Part shown: piece by piece, positions 34,461 through 44,294 of the stretch
Layout of the letters: each line of letters opens with the position of its first letter
How positions within the stretch are numbered: position 1 is the first letter of the stretch
Source: Phenylobacterium sp.
Lineage (GTDB): Bacteria; Pseudomonadota; Alphaproteobacteria; Caulobacterales; Caulobacteraceae
Length of the DNA: 64,000 bases
Direction: 5' to 3'
NCBI RefSeq assembly: GCF_004299445.1
Contig: NZ_SCTC01000050.1
Coordinates: 62,001-126,000, forward strand
Program-made: the position numbers and the translations under genes
Notes under the pieces: model-generated
Seen by the model: the letters and a program-made list of their open reading frames with translations, nothing else
What the model was told of the DNA's origin: nothing
Database searches by the model: none

Positions 34461-35693
34461 GTGGCTGTAGCTGAGATGGCGATTCAGGCGGCGCGGTTGA
34501 ACAGCCCGGAGGTGATCGCAAACCCTTATCCCTACTACGACCAGCTTCGCGCCGCGTCGCCGGTTCATGGCTATGTGGATCTGCCGCCCGGGACAGTGCC
34601 CGGTCAGGATGAGCCCAAGATCAGCTGGGCCGTGCTGCGCCATGCGGACGTCGTGGAGGCCGCGCGCGATGCGCAGACGTTCTCGTCGGCGGACCCGCTG
34701 CAGGCCGAGAGCACGGCGCCGACGCTGATGCTGGTCAACGACGATCCACCGCGGCATTCCAAGCTTCGCGCCATCGCCCACAAGGCCTTCACGCCGCGCC
34801 GGATCCTGGAAAAGGGGCCCTGGGTCGCGCAGGTCGCGGCCGAGATCCTGGCGCCCTGCGGCGGCCGCTGCTTTGATTTCATGACCGACGTGGCGCCCGT
34901 GCTCCCGGCGCGGGTGATGGCGAAGGTGATCGGCGTAGACGACGCCCAAGCTCCGCGGTTTCGCAACTGGGCGACCGCGTTCATGCTTTCAGCCGACCTG
35001 ACGCCGGCGGCCCGCGAAGCCAGCAACCGCGAGGTCGCCGCCTTCTTCGTCGATCATGTGAACCGCCGATACGCCCTGATCGAGCGTGGCGGCGACCCGC
35101 CGGATGACCTGGTCACCGCGCTCATCCTCGAAGACTCGGACGGCCAGCGGCTGACCCGCGACGAGGTCACACGCTTCTGCATCACGCTGCTGGTCGCGGG
35201 TGCGGAAACCACGACCTTTCTACTGGGCAACCTGGCGGCCACGCTCCTGGAGCAACCGCAACTGTTCAGCGCGATGCGGGCCGACCGCTCGCTGATCAAG
35301 CCCTTCATCCAGGAAGTGTTGCGACGCTCCGGCCCGCCGCAGCGCCTGTTCCGGATCGCGACCCGCGACACACGCCTTGGCTCGGCGGACATCAAGGCCG
35401 GCGATTGGGTGGCGCTCTTCTTCGCCGCCGCAAACCATGACCCCGAGGTCTTTGAAGATCCGGGCGCGTTCCGGCTCAACCGGCCCAACGCGAACCAGCA
35501 GCTGACCTTTGGCCACGGCATCCATCACTGCCTTGGGGCCGGCCTCGCGCGGCTGGAGGCGGAGTGCCTGCTCAGCGCCCTTCTCGATGGTTTCGCCGGC
35601 CTTGAGCCTGGCGACGGGCCACCGGTCCGACAGACCGCCAGCTTGCTGAACTACGGCCTGGAACGCTGTCCGGTCCGCCTGATTCCCGGCTGA
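34461..35693 (+). CDS. Cytochrome P450
   Basis: 410 residues from a GTG preceded by GGGGGAGA. I-helix oxygen-activation motif AGAETTT, K-helix E-x-x-R in QEVLRRSGP, and the heme loop FGHGIHHCLGAGLAR with Cys357 as the thiolate ligand. Soluble bacterial class I type, needing ferredoxin and reductase partners that are not in the window. It probably hydroxylates a hydrophobic substrate such as a terpenoid or steroid. Downstream are a TonB receptor (56 bases) and a SnoaL-like gene. Confidence 0.95.
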   Translation: MAVAEMAIQAARLNSPEVIANPYPYYDQLRAASPVHGYVDLPPGTVPGQDEPKISWAVLRHADVVEAARDAQTFSSADPLQAESTAPTLMLVNDDPPRHSKLRAIAHKAFTPRRILEKGPWVAQVAAEILAPCGGRCFDFMTDVAPVLPARVMAKVIGVDDAQAPRFRNWATAFMLSADLTPAAREASNREVAAFFVDHVNRRYALIERGGDPPDDLVTALILEDSDGQRLTRDEVTRFCITLLVAGAETTTFLLGNLAATLLEQPQLFSAMRADRSLIKPFIQEVLRRSGPPQRLFRIATRDTRLGSADIKAGDWVALFFAAANHDPEVFEDPGAFRLNRPNANQQLTFGHGIHHCLGAGLARLEAECLLSALLDGFAGLEPGDGPPVRQTASLLNYGLERCPVRLIPG

Positions 35694-35749
35694 GACGGCC
35701 ACCGAACGCACCAAACAAGAAAATCAGACTGCCTGGGGAGGCCACCACC

Positions 35750-38203
35750 ATGAAGCGTCATGACCTGAAGCTGTTCTTGTCCGCATCCGTCCTGTCGATC
35801 GCCTTCAGTGCGCCTGGCATGTCCTACGCACAGGACTCCGCTCAGCTTGACGAAGTCGTGGTCACCGCCCAACGGCGCGAAAACAATCTGCAGGACGTTT
35901 CGGCCGCCGTCTCCGCCCTCACTGCGGCGCAACTGGCGGAACGCAACCTCGCCAACATGCAGGACGTCGGGGCGCTGAACCCGGCCCTGCAGGTCTCGAT
36001 CTATCAGGGTGAGGCCTCGGTCTTCATTCGGGGTATCGGCACGCCGATCATCGTGGGCGGCTCCGAGAGCTCGACGGCGACCTACCTGGACGGGGTCTAT
36101 GTCGCCCGCCCGGCAGCGGCGGCGGCGGCATTCTTCGATCTCGGCAATGTGCAGATCCTTCGCGGCCCCCAAGGCACGCTCTACGGCCGCAACGCCACCG
36201 GCGGGTCGGTGCTGCTCACTTCACGCCCACCCGGCGACGTCTTCGAGGCCGAAGCCCGCCTAACCCTCGGCAACTACGATCGAATGGCGGCCTTTGGCGC
36301 GGTCAGCGGCCCCCTGAGTGATCGCTTGAGCGCCCGGTTGTCGGTACAGCTGGAGAATCGGGACGGCTACACCACAGTCACTCGTCCGAACGGGTCAAAG
36401 ACGGATGTCGAGGATCGACGGGATCTGACGTCGCGCCTGGCCTTGCGCCTGAGGGCCGCCGACGATCTGACCCTGGACGCCACCGTCGACTACTACCGCG
36501 CCCGCGACCGGTCTCAGGTCTTCCAGTACGTGGGCCGCGGGTATGCCGATCTGCTGGCCAGCCCTGCCACCTACTACACCCTGTTTCCGATCATCCAGCC
36601 CTGGCTGGCGTTCAACTCAAGCGGCCGCCAGAGCCCGCCACTCTCCCGAAATGAGTTTGGCGACCTGAACTACTTCAACAGGCCGGAGATCTGGGGCGCG
36701 ACGGGCAAAGCGACGTATCAGCTGGGCAAGGCCGAACTGTCTGCGATCACCGGCTATCGGCGTACTCGAACGAACTTCCGGGACGACATCGACCTCACCG
36801 ACGCCTTCGCGTCCTCGATCACGCGCACGGAACGCCACTGGCAGTTCACCGAGGATCTGCAGGCCAACATCGAATTCTCCGAACGCTTCTCCGCCATCGC
36901 CGGCGCTTCCTACCTGAAGGAGAGCGGGCGCCTGACGAATGAGTTCGACGGCCCGTTCTTTCCTCCCCTTCTTCAAGGACTGTCAGCGCAGCTGCCTTTC
37001 CTGGGCATCCCCACCACGGGGTATGGTCCAGGCTGCTGCCAGTTGCGACTGAACGGCGAGACCGGGACACGCGCGCTTTCCGCGTTCGTGGATGGCCGGT
37101 TCAAGCTCACCGAGCGCCTACAACTGACCGGCGGCGTTCGCTACAGCCACGAGCGCCGGACGGGCGCCCAGGAGTTCGGCGTATTCAGATCTCCGGTTCC
37201 CAACGCCCTGCTCGGCGCCCTCGGGTTCTACAACGTCGGCGATCTGCAGCCGGTGACGTTCAAGGCGACAACACCGCATGTGGCCCTCGAGTACCAGGCC
37301 ACGGAAACCCTCTTCGTCTACGCGAGCGCGAACCGCGGCTTCAAGGCGGGCGGCTTCAACATCGGCAGCCCGCAGAACACGCCCTACAATCCGGAAAAGA
37401 TCTGGTCGTACGAGGTGGGCGCCAAGTCGGAGCTGTTCAACCGACGTCTTCGTGTCAACGCTGCCGCGTTCTACTACGACTACTCGGACCTGCAGGTGCA
37501 GGACAGCGTCGGCCAGTCAACCATCATCCGCAACACGGGTTCGGCGACGATCAAGGGGTTTGAGGTAGAAGCCCTGGCCCGGCCGACATCCCGGCTGGAA
37601 CTCGAGGTCGGCTTCAGCTGGCTGGACGCGCAATTCGACAGCTTCAACCTGATCGAGCCGAACCGACCCGTGCTCTACAATCCCTTCACCCCCAGCGTAG
37701 GGCCCGTGGCCGCGCCGTTGTTGACGCCGGGATCAAAGATCGTCTCCTTCTCCCCGACGTTCGGTCTCGTTCCGGTCGGCGCGCCACCCGGCTTCACGCC
37801 CGGAACGCCCTTCATTCAAAGCTACTCCGCCGTCGTCGATCTTGGCGGCAACCGCCTGCCACGGGCGCCGCGCTTCAAGGCCTCCGCAAGCGCCAGCTAC
37901 AGCTTTCAGGTCGGCTCCGGCGAGCTGAAGGTCCGCGCGACCTACGCGTGGCAGGATGATGTCTTCTTCACCGTCTACAACATCCCGACCGCCGCCCAGG
38001 ACGCCTACGGCGAGTTGAAGATGCGCGCCACCTATCAGCCGAATGACGCCGACTGGTCGGTCTCTGTATTTGGCGAGAACCTCTCGAATGAGAAGGCGCT
38101 CACCAACGGCATCATCACAGGCCAAGTCTATGGCGGCATCGTCATCGGAAACATGATCCCGCCACGAACGGTAGGGCTCGAACTGAACATGAAGTTCAGG
38201 TGA
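35750..38203 (+). CDS. TonB-dependent outer-membrane receptor
   Basis: 817 residues. Signal peptide ASVLSIAFSAPGMSYA is followed by the TonB box-like LDEVVVTAQRRENN, the plug domain (VSIYQGEASVFIRGIG, LRGPQGTLYGRNATGGSVLL), and a 22-strand barrel ending in the aromatic-terminated LELNMKFR. TonB boxes of the DEVVVTAQ type are typical of Caulobacterales/sphingomonad uptake receptors. Co-directional with the P450, so it probably imports that enzyme's substrate. GGGGAGG lies 9 bases before the ATG. Confidence 0.95.
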   Translation: MKRHDLKLFLSASVLSIAFSAPGMSYAQDSAQLDEVVVTAQRRENNLQDVSAAVSALTAAQLAERNLANMQDVGALNPALQVSIYQGEASVFIRGIGTPIIVGGSESSTATYLDGVYVARPAAAAAAFFDLGNVQILRGPQGTLYGRNATGGSVLLTSRPPGDVFEAEARLTLGNYDRMAAFGAVSGPLSDRLSARLSVQLENRDGYTTVTRPNGSKTDVEDRRDLTSRLALRLRAADDLTLDATVDYYRARDRSQVFQYVGRGYADLLASPATYYTLFPIIQPWLAFNSSGRQSPPLSRNEFGDLNYFNRPEIWGATGKATYQLGKAELSAITGYRRTRTNFRDDIDLTDAFASSITRTERHWQFTEDLQANIEFSERFSAIAGASYLKESGRLTNEFDGPFFPPLLQGLSAQLPFLGIPTTGYGPGCCQLRLNGETGTRALSAFVDGRFKLTERLQLTGGVRYSHERRTGAQEFGVFRSPVPNALLGALGFYNVGDLQPVTFKATTPHVALEYQATETLFVYASANRGFKAGGFNIGSPQNTPYNPEKIWSYEVGAKSELFNRRLRVNAAAFYYDYSDLQVQDSVGQSTIIRNTGSATIKGFEVEALARPTSRLELEVGFSWLDAQFDSFNLIEPNRPVLYNPFTPSVGPVAAPLLTPGSKIVSFSPTFGLVPVGAPPGFTPGTPFIQSYSAVVDLGGNRLPRAPRFKASASASYSFQVGSGELKVRATYAWQDDVFFTVYNIPTAAQDAYGELKMRATYQPNDADWSVSVFGENLSNEKALTNGIITGQVYGGIVIGNMIPPRTVGLELNMKFR

Positions 38204-38233
38204 CACCCCGTCTCAATCTTGAAAGTTCACGGC

Positions 38234-38626
38234 ATGACTCCGATCGAGACCACCAAATCGGTCTTTGCTGCGTTCGGCGCGGGCGACGTCGAGGCGATCG
38301 TCGCCCTCCTGGACCCCGATATCGAAATCGAATTCTACGGGCCTTCGATCATTCCGTACGCGGGTCACTATCGCGGCAAGGCGGAGGCTCGGCGCTTCTT
38401 CGAGACCGTGCTGTCGTCGGTCGATATCCATCAGTTCGATCCTCTCGACTTCTTCGGGGAGGGGGACAAGGTGACGGTGACGGGTCACCTGCGTCTGACG
38501 GCACGGTCCACGGGCGGTGAAATCGAGTCCGACTTCGCCCACGTGATCACGGTTCGCGGCGAGAAGTGGCTGCGGTTCCGCGACTTCATGGATACGTCTG
38601 TCGCCGTCGCGGCGTTCTCGGCCTGA
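38234..38626 (+). CDS. SnoaL-like/NTF2-fold protein
   Basis: 130 residues from ATG 38234; a TTG at 38219 would add five residues. The cone-shaped NTF2 pattern is visible: TTKSVFAAFGAGDVEAIVAL, LLDPDIEIEFYGP, AGHYRGKAEARRFFE and GEKWLRFRDFMDTS. Members are isomerases, hydratases, cyclases or hydrolases for polyketides and steroids. It follows the receptor by 30 bases, so it is probably the third gene of the P450 unit. Confidence 0.85.
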   Translation: MTPIETTKSVFAAFGAGDVEAIVALLDPDIEIEFYGPSIIPYAGHYRGKAEARRFFETVLSSVDIHQFDPLDFFGEGDKVTVTGHLRLTARSTGGEIESDFAHVITVRGEKWLRFRDFMDTSVAVAAFSA

Positions 38627-38781
38627 GCTGCACCGCCTATGCTGGTGGTGCGGCATGGACCTGGTCCGGCATCTGCGGCGCAGTCGGTCCCTGGTCGCCA
38701 AGTCCGTCGCCATCAGGCAGTGATCCGGCCGCGGGACGGACTCATGGCGCCCGACGCGTGGTCCAGCCCAGCCAGGCGTCG

Positions 38782-38804
38782 GGTCGTATGACCGGCATAC
38801 GACC
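38782..38804. repeat. Perfect 9-bp hairpin in the 38.6-38.9 kb gap
   Basis: GGTCGTATG-ACCGG-CATACGACC, 66 bases before the PEP-CTERM gene. No T-run, so more likely an operator or processing site than an intrinsic terminator. The rest of this 244-base gap shows no gene. Confidence 0.5.
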
Positions 38805-38870
38805 GGAGTCCAATTGATGGCTGCGACATGAGCGCACTACCTGAGCGCCTCATCTTGAGGAGGGTGCGCT

Positions 38871-39608
38871 TTGGAAACTTCCCTGACTTCGGCGAAGCTT
38901 CGCTTGAGCTTCGCGGCCCTGTCGGCGGGCGCCTTGCTCAGCGCAGGACCGGCGACGGCGGCCATCACCTGGTTCGCCCCGGTGGACAGCACCGGCAAGA
39001 GCAGCGACGTGATCAACACCGGCGAGTTGCTCGACGCGGGGACCTTCGGCGCCACGACGACTGTCAACGGCGTGACTTTCCAGAACATCGGGCTCGGCGT
39101 CCCGAACACGTCGAACTATGGCGTCCTGTCCAACTACGGACAGTTCTCGTCGGACTGGGATCCGGAGTACCGCACCCTGGTGGCGTCGACGGCGTACTTC
39201 GTGCTGCCCACGCAGGTCGAGCTGCAGCTCGGAACGCTGGCGGCGGGGAAGTACATGATGCAGCTGTTCCTGCCCCAGTGGGACGCCAACTGGGCGACAG
39301 CCTTCTCGCTCAACGGCGTCTTTTCGGCGCCGGTCCAGGCCGGCGGCGCGCTGGCCGGCGGCCCGAACTACCCGGGACGCACGATGCCGCAGTGGGTGAA
39401 GGTGGAGTTCGATGCGGACGGGGTCACCGAGTACGCGATCCGCACGGAAGGCGTGACCCGATACCAGCTGCTGTCGGCCTTCCAACTCCGCACCGTGCCG
39501 TCCACCGGCGCCATTCCGGAACCATCGACCTGGGCGATGATGATCCTGGGCTTCGGCCTGGCGGGCGCCGCATGTCGCCGACGCAAACAGGCGGCCTGCG
39601 CGGCCTGA
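38871..39608 (+). CDS. PEPxxWA-CTERM sorting-domain protein
   Basis: 245 residues from TTG. A signal peptide (AALSAGALLSAGPATA) and a beta-rich mature domain come first. The C-terminal sorting signal then reads IPEPSTWAMMILGFGLAGAA followed by CRRRK: PEP motif, hydrophobic span and Arg cluster. Exosortase would cleave it and pass the protein to the cell surface or biofilm matrix. No exosortase gene is in the window. Function unknown. Confidence 0.9.
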   Translation: METSLTSAKLRLSFAALSAGALLSAGPATAAITWFAPVDSTGKSSDVINTGELLDAGTFGATTTVNGVTFQNIGLGVPNTSNYGVLSNYGQFSSDWDPEYRTLVASTAYFVLPTQVELQLGTLAAGKYMMQLFLPQWDANWATAFSLNGVFSAPVQAGGALAGGPNYPGRTMPQWVKVEFDADGVTEYAIRTEGVTRYQLLSAFQLRTVPSTGAIPEPSTWAMMILGFGLAGAACRRRKQAACAA

Positions 39609-39702
39609 CCCCGCGGACGAGCCGGGCACATAAGCTCCGGCATCCGTCGATGAGCGCGCGCCGTTGACTTCCGCGCAGGTCACAATGGCCTGATCGCACC
39701 CC

Positions 39703-40155
39703 ATGGAAGTCAACGGCGTCGCACATACCTTCATCACGGCGGGCGATTTCGAGAGGTCGGTCGCCTTCTACCGGCAACTGCTGCCGTTCCTGGGCATGCG
39801 CGAGGTGGCCGACAGCGCCGACACTTACTACTGCGTCGGCGGCCGAACCGGCTTCGGCATCCGTCGCCCCGATCCCGAGCACGCCGGCGCCCGGTTCGTG
39901 CAGTTCCGGGTGGGTCTGCATCACCACTGCTGGCGCGCCCGCGAGAAGGCCGACGTGGACGCGCTGTACGTCTTCCTGCAGTCGATCGGCGCCAGGATCG
40001 TCCACCCGCCACAGGACGAGCCCTGGGCGCCCGGCTACTACGCCGTGCTGTTCGAAGACCCCGACGGCATCCGATTGGAACTCAACCACGTGCCGGGTCG
40101 CGGGCTGTTCGACACGGAAACGCAGCGGGTCGGGGCGTCGCTGGACGGGCGCTAA
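39703..40155 (+). CDS. VOC-family (glyoxalase/dioxygenase fold) protein
   Basis: 150 residues: AHTFITAGDFERSVAFYRQL opens the first beta-alpha-beta module, and YYAVLFEDPDGIRLELNHVP closes the second with the conserved metal Glu (RLELN). Likely a metal-dependent lyase, dioxygenase or detoxification enzyme; substrate unknown. It stands alone, 94 bases after the PEP-CTERM gene. Confidence 0.9.
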   Translation: MEVNGVAHTFITAGDFERSVAFYRQLLPFLGMREVADSADTYYCVGGRTGFGIRRPDPEHAGARFVQFRVGLHHHCWRAREKADVDALYVFLQSIGARIVHPPQDEPWAPGYYAVLFEDPDGIRLELNHVPGRGLFDTETQRVGASLDGR

Positions 40156-40260
40156 GCCCTCCCCCAGAGGACAGCTTCATCCAGGATGATGCTGGGGCCG
40201 CAGACGCAGGCCGACGCCCGCCGCCTTGCGCGCGCGCCACAAGCGCGATCAGGTAGGCCC

Positions 40261-40818
40261 ATGGACAAGCTCGAACCGTCCGCCCGCATGGCGAAGCGCA
40301 AACCGTCGGCGGAGCTCCTCCTGGAGCTCTGGCTGTTCCGGGCCCGCTGGCTGATGGCGCCGTTCTACGTGGGCTTGGTGTTCGCGCTCGCCGCGCTGTT
40401 CGTCGTATTCGTCCAGGCGGCGATCAAGGACCTCTCGCATCTGGGCGACATGTCGCCGGAAGCGGCCATCCTGATGGCCCTGACGCTCATCGACCTGTCC
40501 CTCGCCGGCAATCTGCTGCTGATCGTGATCTTCTCGGGCTACGAGAACTTCGTCTCAAAGATCGACACCGGCGACGACGAAGATCGGCCGGGATGGATGG
40601 GCACGGTGGACTTCTCCGGCCTGAAGCTGAAGCTCGTGGCGTCGATCGTCGCGATCAGCGCCATCGCGCTGCTGAAGGCGTTCATGGAGCTCGCGGAAGG
40701 CAAGGACATTTCCGACCGCCATCTGGCGTGGCTGGTCGGAATCCACGTCGTGTTCGTGGTGTCCGGCGTTCTGCTGGCCCTGATGGATTGGCTGGTCGGC
40801 AAGACCCATAAGTCGTGA
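40261..40818 (+). CDS. UPF0114/YqhA-family membrane protein
   Basis: 185 residues from ATG 40261. Four membrane spans: WLMAPFYVGLVFALAALFVV, then IDLSLAGNLLLIVIF (with the following SGYENFVS typical of YqhA), SIVAISAIALLKAF, and VVFVVSGVLLALMDW. Inner-membrane protein of unknown function, conserved across proteobacteria. Convergent with the DUF1134 gene. Confidence 0.9.
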   Translation: MDKLEPSARMAKRKPSAELLLELWLFRARWLMAPFYVGLVFALAALFVVFVQAAIKDLSHLGDMSPEAAILMALTLIDLSLAGNLLLIVIFSGYENFVSKIDTGDDEDRPGWMGTVDFSGLKLKLVASIVAISAIALLKAFMELAEGKDISDRHLAWLVGIHVVFVVSGVLLALMDWLVGKTHKS

Positions 40819-40833
40819 CGTCCCCGCCGAGCG

Positions 40834-41490
40834 CTAGAACGGGATGACGCTCCGCTTCCGGGTATAGGCCAGGTAACCCACGTTGGCGCCCAGGCGCAGG
40901 CCGACGCCGGCGCGGATGGGAGCCAGGGTGACATCCTCGGCGCGCTGGTAGTTCACGCCCAGGCCGCCCACCAGATAGGCGGTGCCCTCGACGCCCGGGA
41001 AGCGCTGGAAGATCGCCTCGGGCACATGCAGGTTGTAGCAGAGGGTGAAGACCCGGCTGGCGTTGCCGCCCCAGTCCCAGCCCACCGACGGGCCCTGCCA
41101 GAAGACCTCCATCGGGGTCTTGTCCTTCATGTACAACAGGCCGCGGCCGTAGCGCAGACCCAGGACGAACGAGCCCGAGCCCTCTTCGCCGGCGATGTAG
41201 GCCGTGGGCCGGCCGTTCTTGGCGAACAGCCGCTCCACCGCCGCGCCCGCCGCCTCGGCGGTGACGCCCAGAAAGTCCGAGACGTTCCGGACGATTTCGT
41301 CCTGGCTGTAGGTGCCCGCCTCGCCTGCCGGGGCGCCGGAGGGGCCGGCCGAGGGGTACGCCGGGGTCGAGTTCGGAGGCGGCGGAGCTTCGGCCGGCGG
41401 CAGCGGCTGCGACGAAACGGTCTGGGCCCGGGCGAGCGTCGGGGCGCTCAGCGTCACCAGGCCAGAAACGATCAGTTTGCGACGATCCAT
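40834..41490 (-). CDS. eipA: DUF1134/EipA-type envelope protein
   Basis: 218 residues from ATG 41490 (GGAGG upstream). Signal peptide KLIVSGLVTLSAPTLARA, a Pro-rich linker (about 25-50), then the DUF1134 barrel: FLGVTAEAAGAAVERLFAKN, GLRYGRGLLYMKDK, VFWQGPSVGWDWGGNASRVF. EipA of Brucella is a periplasmic barrel protein needed for envelope integrity. The symbol is by family resemblance. Confidence 0.87.
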   Translation of the reverse strand: MDRRKLIVSGLVTLSAPTLARAQTVSSQPLPPAEAPPPPNSTPAYPSAGPSGAPAGEAGTYSQDEIVRNVSDFLGVTAEAAGAAVERLFAKNGRPTAYIAGEEGSGSFVLGLRYGRGLLYMKDKTPMEVFWQGPSVGWDWGGNASRVFTLCYNLHVPEAIFQRFPGVEGTAYLVGGLGVNYQRAEDVTLAPIRAGVGLRLGANVGYLAYTRKRSVIPF

Positions 41491-41635
41491 GGGCGCGTCT
41501 TTCGCCTCCACCTAAGTCAGAATCATGTCCCGCCCAGGGGTCTTGGATGGCCGACGTCGCCTTAACGGCCGATTAACCACGTTCGTCAGCGGGCCGCGGA
41601 ACGCTTCCAGATTGCGTAACGATGGTTTTCCACTC

Positions 41636-42418
41636 ATGGTGACGGTTATGGCCAAGGGAACGCCACCCGCCGCAGGCGAGAGCCGACCGGACTTCTCGAA
41701 GTTCGGGACTGTCGGCTTTGTGCTGATCGCCGCGGCCCTGCTGCTCTATGGCCTCAACGTCTTTGACGTTGTCGACGAACCGATCGGCAACGACCTGCTG
41801 ATCATCGGCGGCGCAGGCGCGCTGTTCCTTCTGCTGGCCAACATCGGACCGCTGATCGAGTCGCTGAAGTGGGGCAAGGACGGCCTGGAGCTGAACTTCA
41901 ACAGCGCCATCAACGCCGACGTACAGCGGCTGACCGCCAAGGTCGGCGAGCTGGAAATCAAGGTCGACGAATGCTGCGGCCAACAGAGCGCCGCCCCCAC
42001 GTCCCGGCGCCTGACCGCCGGCGCCCCCGCGCCAAAGCTGGAAGCCCCTCACAAGAGCCGGCCGGTCCTCGATCCGGACGACAAGAACAGCGGCCGTTTC
42101 GGCGGGACCGACCACGCCGGCGGCTTTCGCCTGAGCGCTTCCTTCGAGGGCGGCGGCGACTGGGCGACCGTGAACCTGGCCGTCACTGCGGACGGCGCCG
42201 TCGCCGACCTGCGGCCCGGCGAAGCGGTGGAATTCCACCTGCACGAGACCTTCCCGACGCCGATCATGCGCAGACCGCTTCGCGATGGGGCGGCGCACCT
42301 GAGCTTCACATGCTGGGGCGGCTTCACGGTGGGGGTCTGGATCCCGTCGCGCGGGATCGAGCTTGAGCTCAATCTGGCCCACGCGCCGGGCGCGCCCAAG
42401 GTGATCCGCGAGCACTGA
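41636..42418 (+). CDS. Two-TM membrane protein with C-terminal prokaryotic YEATS-like domain
   Basis: 260 residues from ATG 41636 (41648 is an alternative). Two membrane helices (about 22-42 and 50-72) are followed by a short coiled coil ([19 protein letters not shown]), a disordered linker (about 115-150), and a beta-sandwich domain. The domain includes [30 protein letters not shown] and [14 protein letters not shown], which I read as pYEATS: F-x-L-H-x-T-F-P, G-G-F-T-V-G and the terminal L-x-L-x-L-A. pYEATS domains are described in prokaryotic conflict systems. No partner effector gene is adjacent, and lepA follows 61 bases downstream. Confidence 0.65.
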   Translation: MVTVMAKGTPPAAGESRPDFSKFGTVGFVLIAAALLLYGLNVFDVVDEPIGNDLLIIGGAGALFLLLANIGPLIESLKWGKDGLELNFNSAINADVQRLTAKVGELEIKVDECCGQQSAAPTSRRLTAGAPAPKLEAPHKSRPVLDPDDKNSGRFGGTDHAGGFRLSASFEGGGDWATVNLAVTADGAVADLRPGEAVEFHLHETFPTPIMRRPLRDGAAHLSFTCWGGFTVGVWIPSRGIELELNLAHAPGAPKVIREH

Positions 42419-42479
42419 GGCCGCCGCGACAGCCCGGCCGCTATGTTGCGCCTGCGAATGTGGTAGAGGGGCGCGCAAG

Positions 42480-44285
42480 ATGACCACGCCTCTGTCCCAC
42501 ATCCGCAACTTCTCGATCGTCGCGCACATCGACCACGGCAAATCCACGCTGTCGGACCGGCTCATCCAGGAGACCGGCGCGCTGACCCTGCGCGAGATGA
42601 CCGAGCAGGTGCTCGACAACATGGAGATCGAACGCGAGCGCGGGATCACCATCAAGGCCCAGACCGTACGCCTGGAATACAAGGCCGACGACGGCGAGAC
42701 CTACATCCTCAACCTGATGGACACGCCCGGGCACGTCGACTTCGCCTATGAGGTCAGCCGCTCGCTCGCCGCCTGCGAGGGCTCGATCCTGGTCGTGGAC
42801 GCCTCGCAGGGCGTCGAGGCCCAGACGCTGGCCAACGTCTACCAGGCCATCGACAACAACCACGAGATCGTGCCGGTCCTGAACAAGATCGACCTGCCGG
42901 CAGCCGAGCCCGACCGGGTGCGCCAGCAGATCGAGGACGTGATCGGGCTGGACGCCTCGGACGCCGTCGAATGCTCGGCCAAGACCGGCCTGGGCATCCA
43001 CGACGTGCTGGAAGCCGTCGTGAAGCGCCTGCCGCCGCCCAAGGGCGACCCCGACGCGCCGCTGAAGGCGCTGCTGGTCGACGCCTGGTACGACGCCTAT
43101 CTGGGCGTGATCGTGCTGGTGCGGGTGATCGACGGCACGCTGCGCGCCGGCCAGCGCATCCGCATGATGCAGCAGGGCTCCACCCACCTGATCGACCGCA
43201 TCGGCGTCTTCAAGCCCAAGCGGACCGACCTTGAGTCGCTAGGCCCCGGCGAGATCGGCTTCATCACCGCCCAGATCAAGGAAGTCGCCCACGCCGCCGT
43301 CGGCGACACGATCACCGACGAAAAGCGGCCCGCGGCCCAGGCCCTGCCGGGCTTCCGCGAAGTCCAGTCGGTGGTGTTCTGCGGCCTCTTCCCGGTCGAT
43401 GCAGCGAAGTTCGAGGACCTGCGCGCCGCCATCGGCCGCCTGCGCCTGAACGACGCCAGCTTCACCTACGAGATGGAGACCAGCGCCGCCCTGGGCTTCG
43501 GCTTCCGCTGCGGGTTCTTAGGGCTGCTGCACCTGGAGATCATCCAGGAGCGCCTGTCCCGCGAGTTCGACCTGGACCTGATCGCGACCGCGCCGTCGGT
43601 GGTCTATAAGATCGGCCTCACCAACGGCGAAGAGATCGAGCTGCACAACCCGGCCGACCTGCCCGACCCGGTGAAGATCGCCACCATCGCCGAGCCCTGG
43701 ATCAAGGCCACGATCCTGACGCCCGACGAGTACCTGGGCTCGGTGATCAAGCTCTGTCAGGACCGCCGTGGCAGCCAGCGCGAGCTGAGCTACGTGGGCT
43801 CCCGCGCCCTGGTGGTCTACGACCTGCCGCTGAACGAGGTGGTGTTCGACTTCTACGACCGCCTGAAGTCGATCTCGAAGGGCTATGCGTCGTTCGACTA
43901 CCAGATCGAGGACTACAAGGTCGGCGACCTGGTGAAGATGTCGATCCTGGTGAACTCCGAGCCGGTGGACGCCCTGTCGATGCTGGTCCACCGCGACCGC
44001 GCCGAGGCCCGTGGGCGCGGCATGGTCGAGAAGATGAAGGACCTCATCAACCCGCACATGTTCCAGATCCCGATCCAGGCGGCGATCGGCGGCCGGATCA
44101 TCGCTCGGGAAACCGTCCGCGCGCTGCGCAAGGACGTCACGGCCAAGTGCTACGGCGGCGACGCCAGCCGCAAGCGCAAGCTGCTCGACAAGCAGAAGGC
44201 CGGCAAGAAGCGCATGCGCCAGTTCGGCAAGGTCGAGATCCCGCAGGAAGCCTTCATCGCCGCCCTGAAGATGGATGCGGACTAG
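42480..44285 (+). CDS. lepA: Elongation factor 4 (back-translocase)
   Basis: 601 residues. GTPase motifs: AHIDHGKST (G1), RGIT (G2), DTPGH (G3), NKIDLP (G4), and the LepA C-terminal domain ([20 protein letters not shown]). It promotes back-translocation or ribosome biogenesis under ionic stress and binds 70S ribosomes. Standard length. Confidence 0.98.
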   Translation: MTTPLSHIRNFSIVAHIDHGKSTLSDRLIQETGALTLREMTEQVLDNMEIERERGITIKAQTVRLEYKADDGETYILNLMDTPGHVDFAYEVSRSLAACEGSILVVDASQGVEAQTLANVYQAIDNNHEIVPVLNKIDLPAAEPDRVRQQIEDVIGLDASDAVECSAKTGLGIHDVLEAVVKRLPPPKGDPDAPLKALLVDAWYDAYLGVIVLVRVIDGTLRAGQRIRMMQQGSTHLIDRIGVFKPKRTDLESLGPGEIGFITAQIKEVAHAAVGDTITDEKRPAAQALPGFREVQSVVFCGLFPVDAAKFEDLRAAIGRLRLNDASFTYEMETSAALGFGFRCGFLGLLHLEIIQERLSREFDLDLIATAPSVVYKIGLTNGEEIELHNPADLPDPVKIATIAEPWIKATILTPDEYLGSVIKLCQDRRGSQRELSYVGSRALVVYDLPLNEVVFDFYDRLKSISKGYASFDYQIEDYKVGDLVKMSILVNSEPVDALSMLVHRDRAEARGRGMVEKMKDLINPHMFQIPIQAAIGGRIIARETVRALRKDVTAKCYGGDASRKRKLLDKQKAGKKRMRQFGKVEIPQEAFIAALKMDAD

Positions 44286-44294
44286 AGAGCGACC

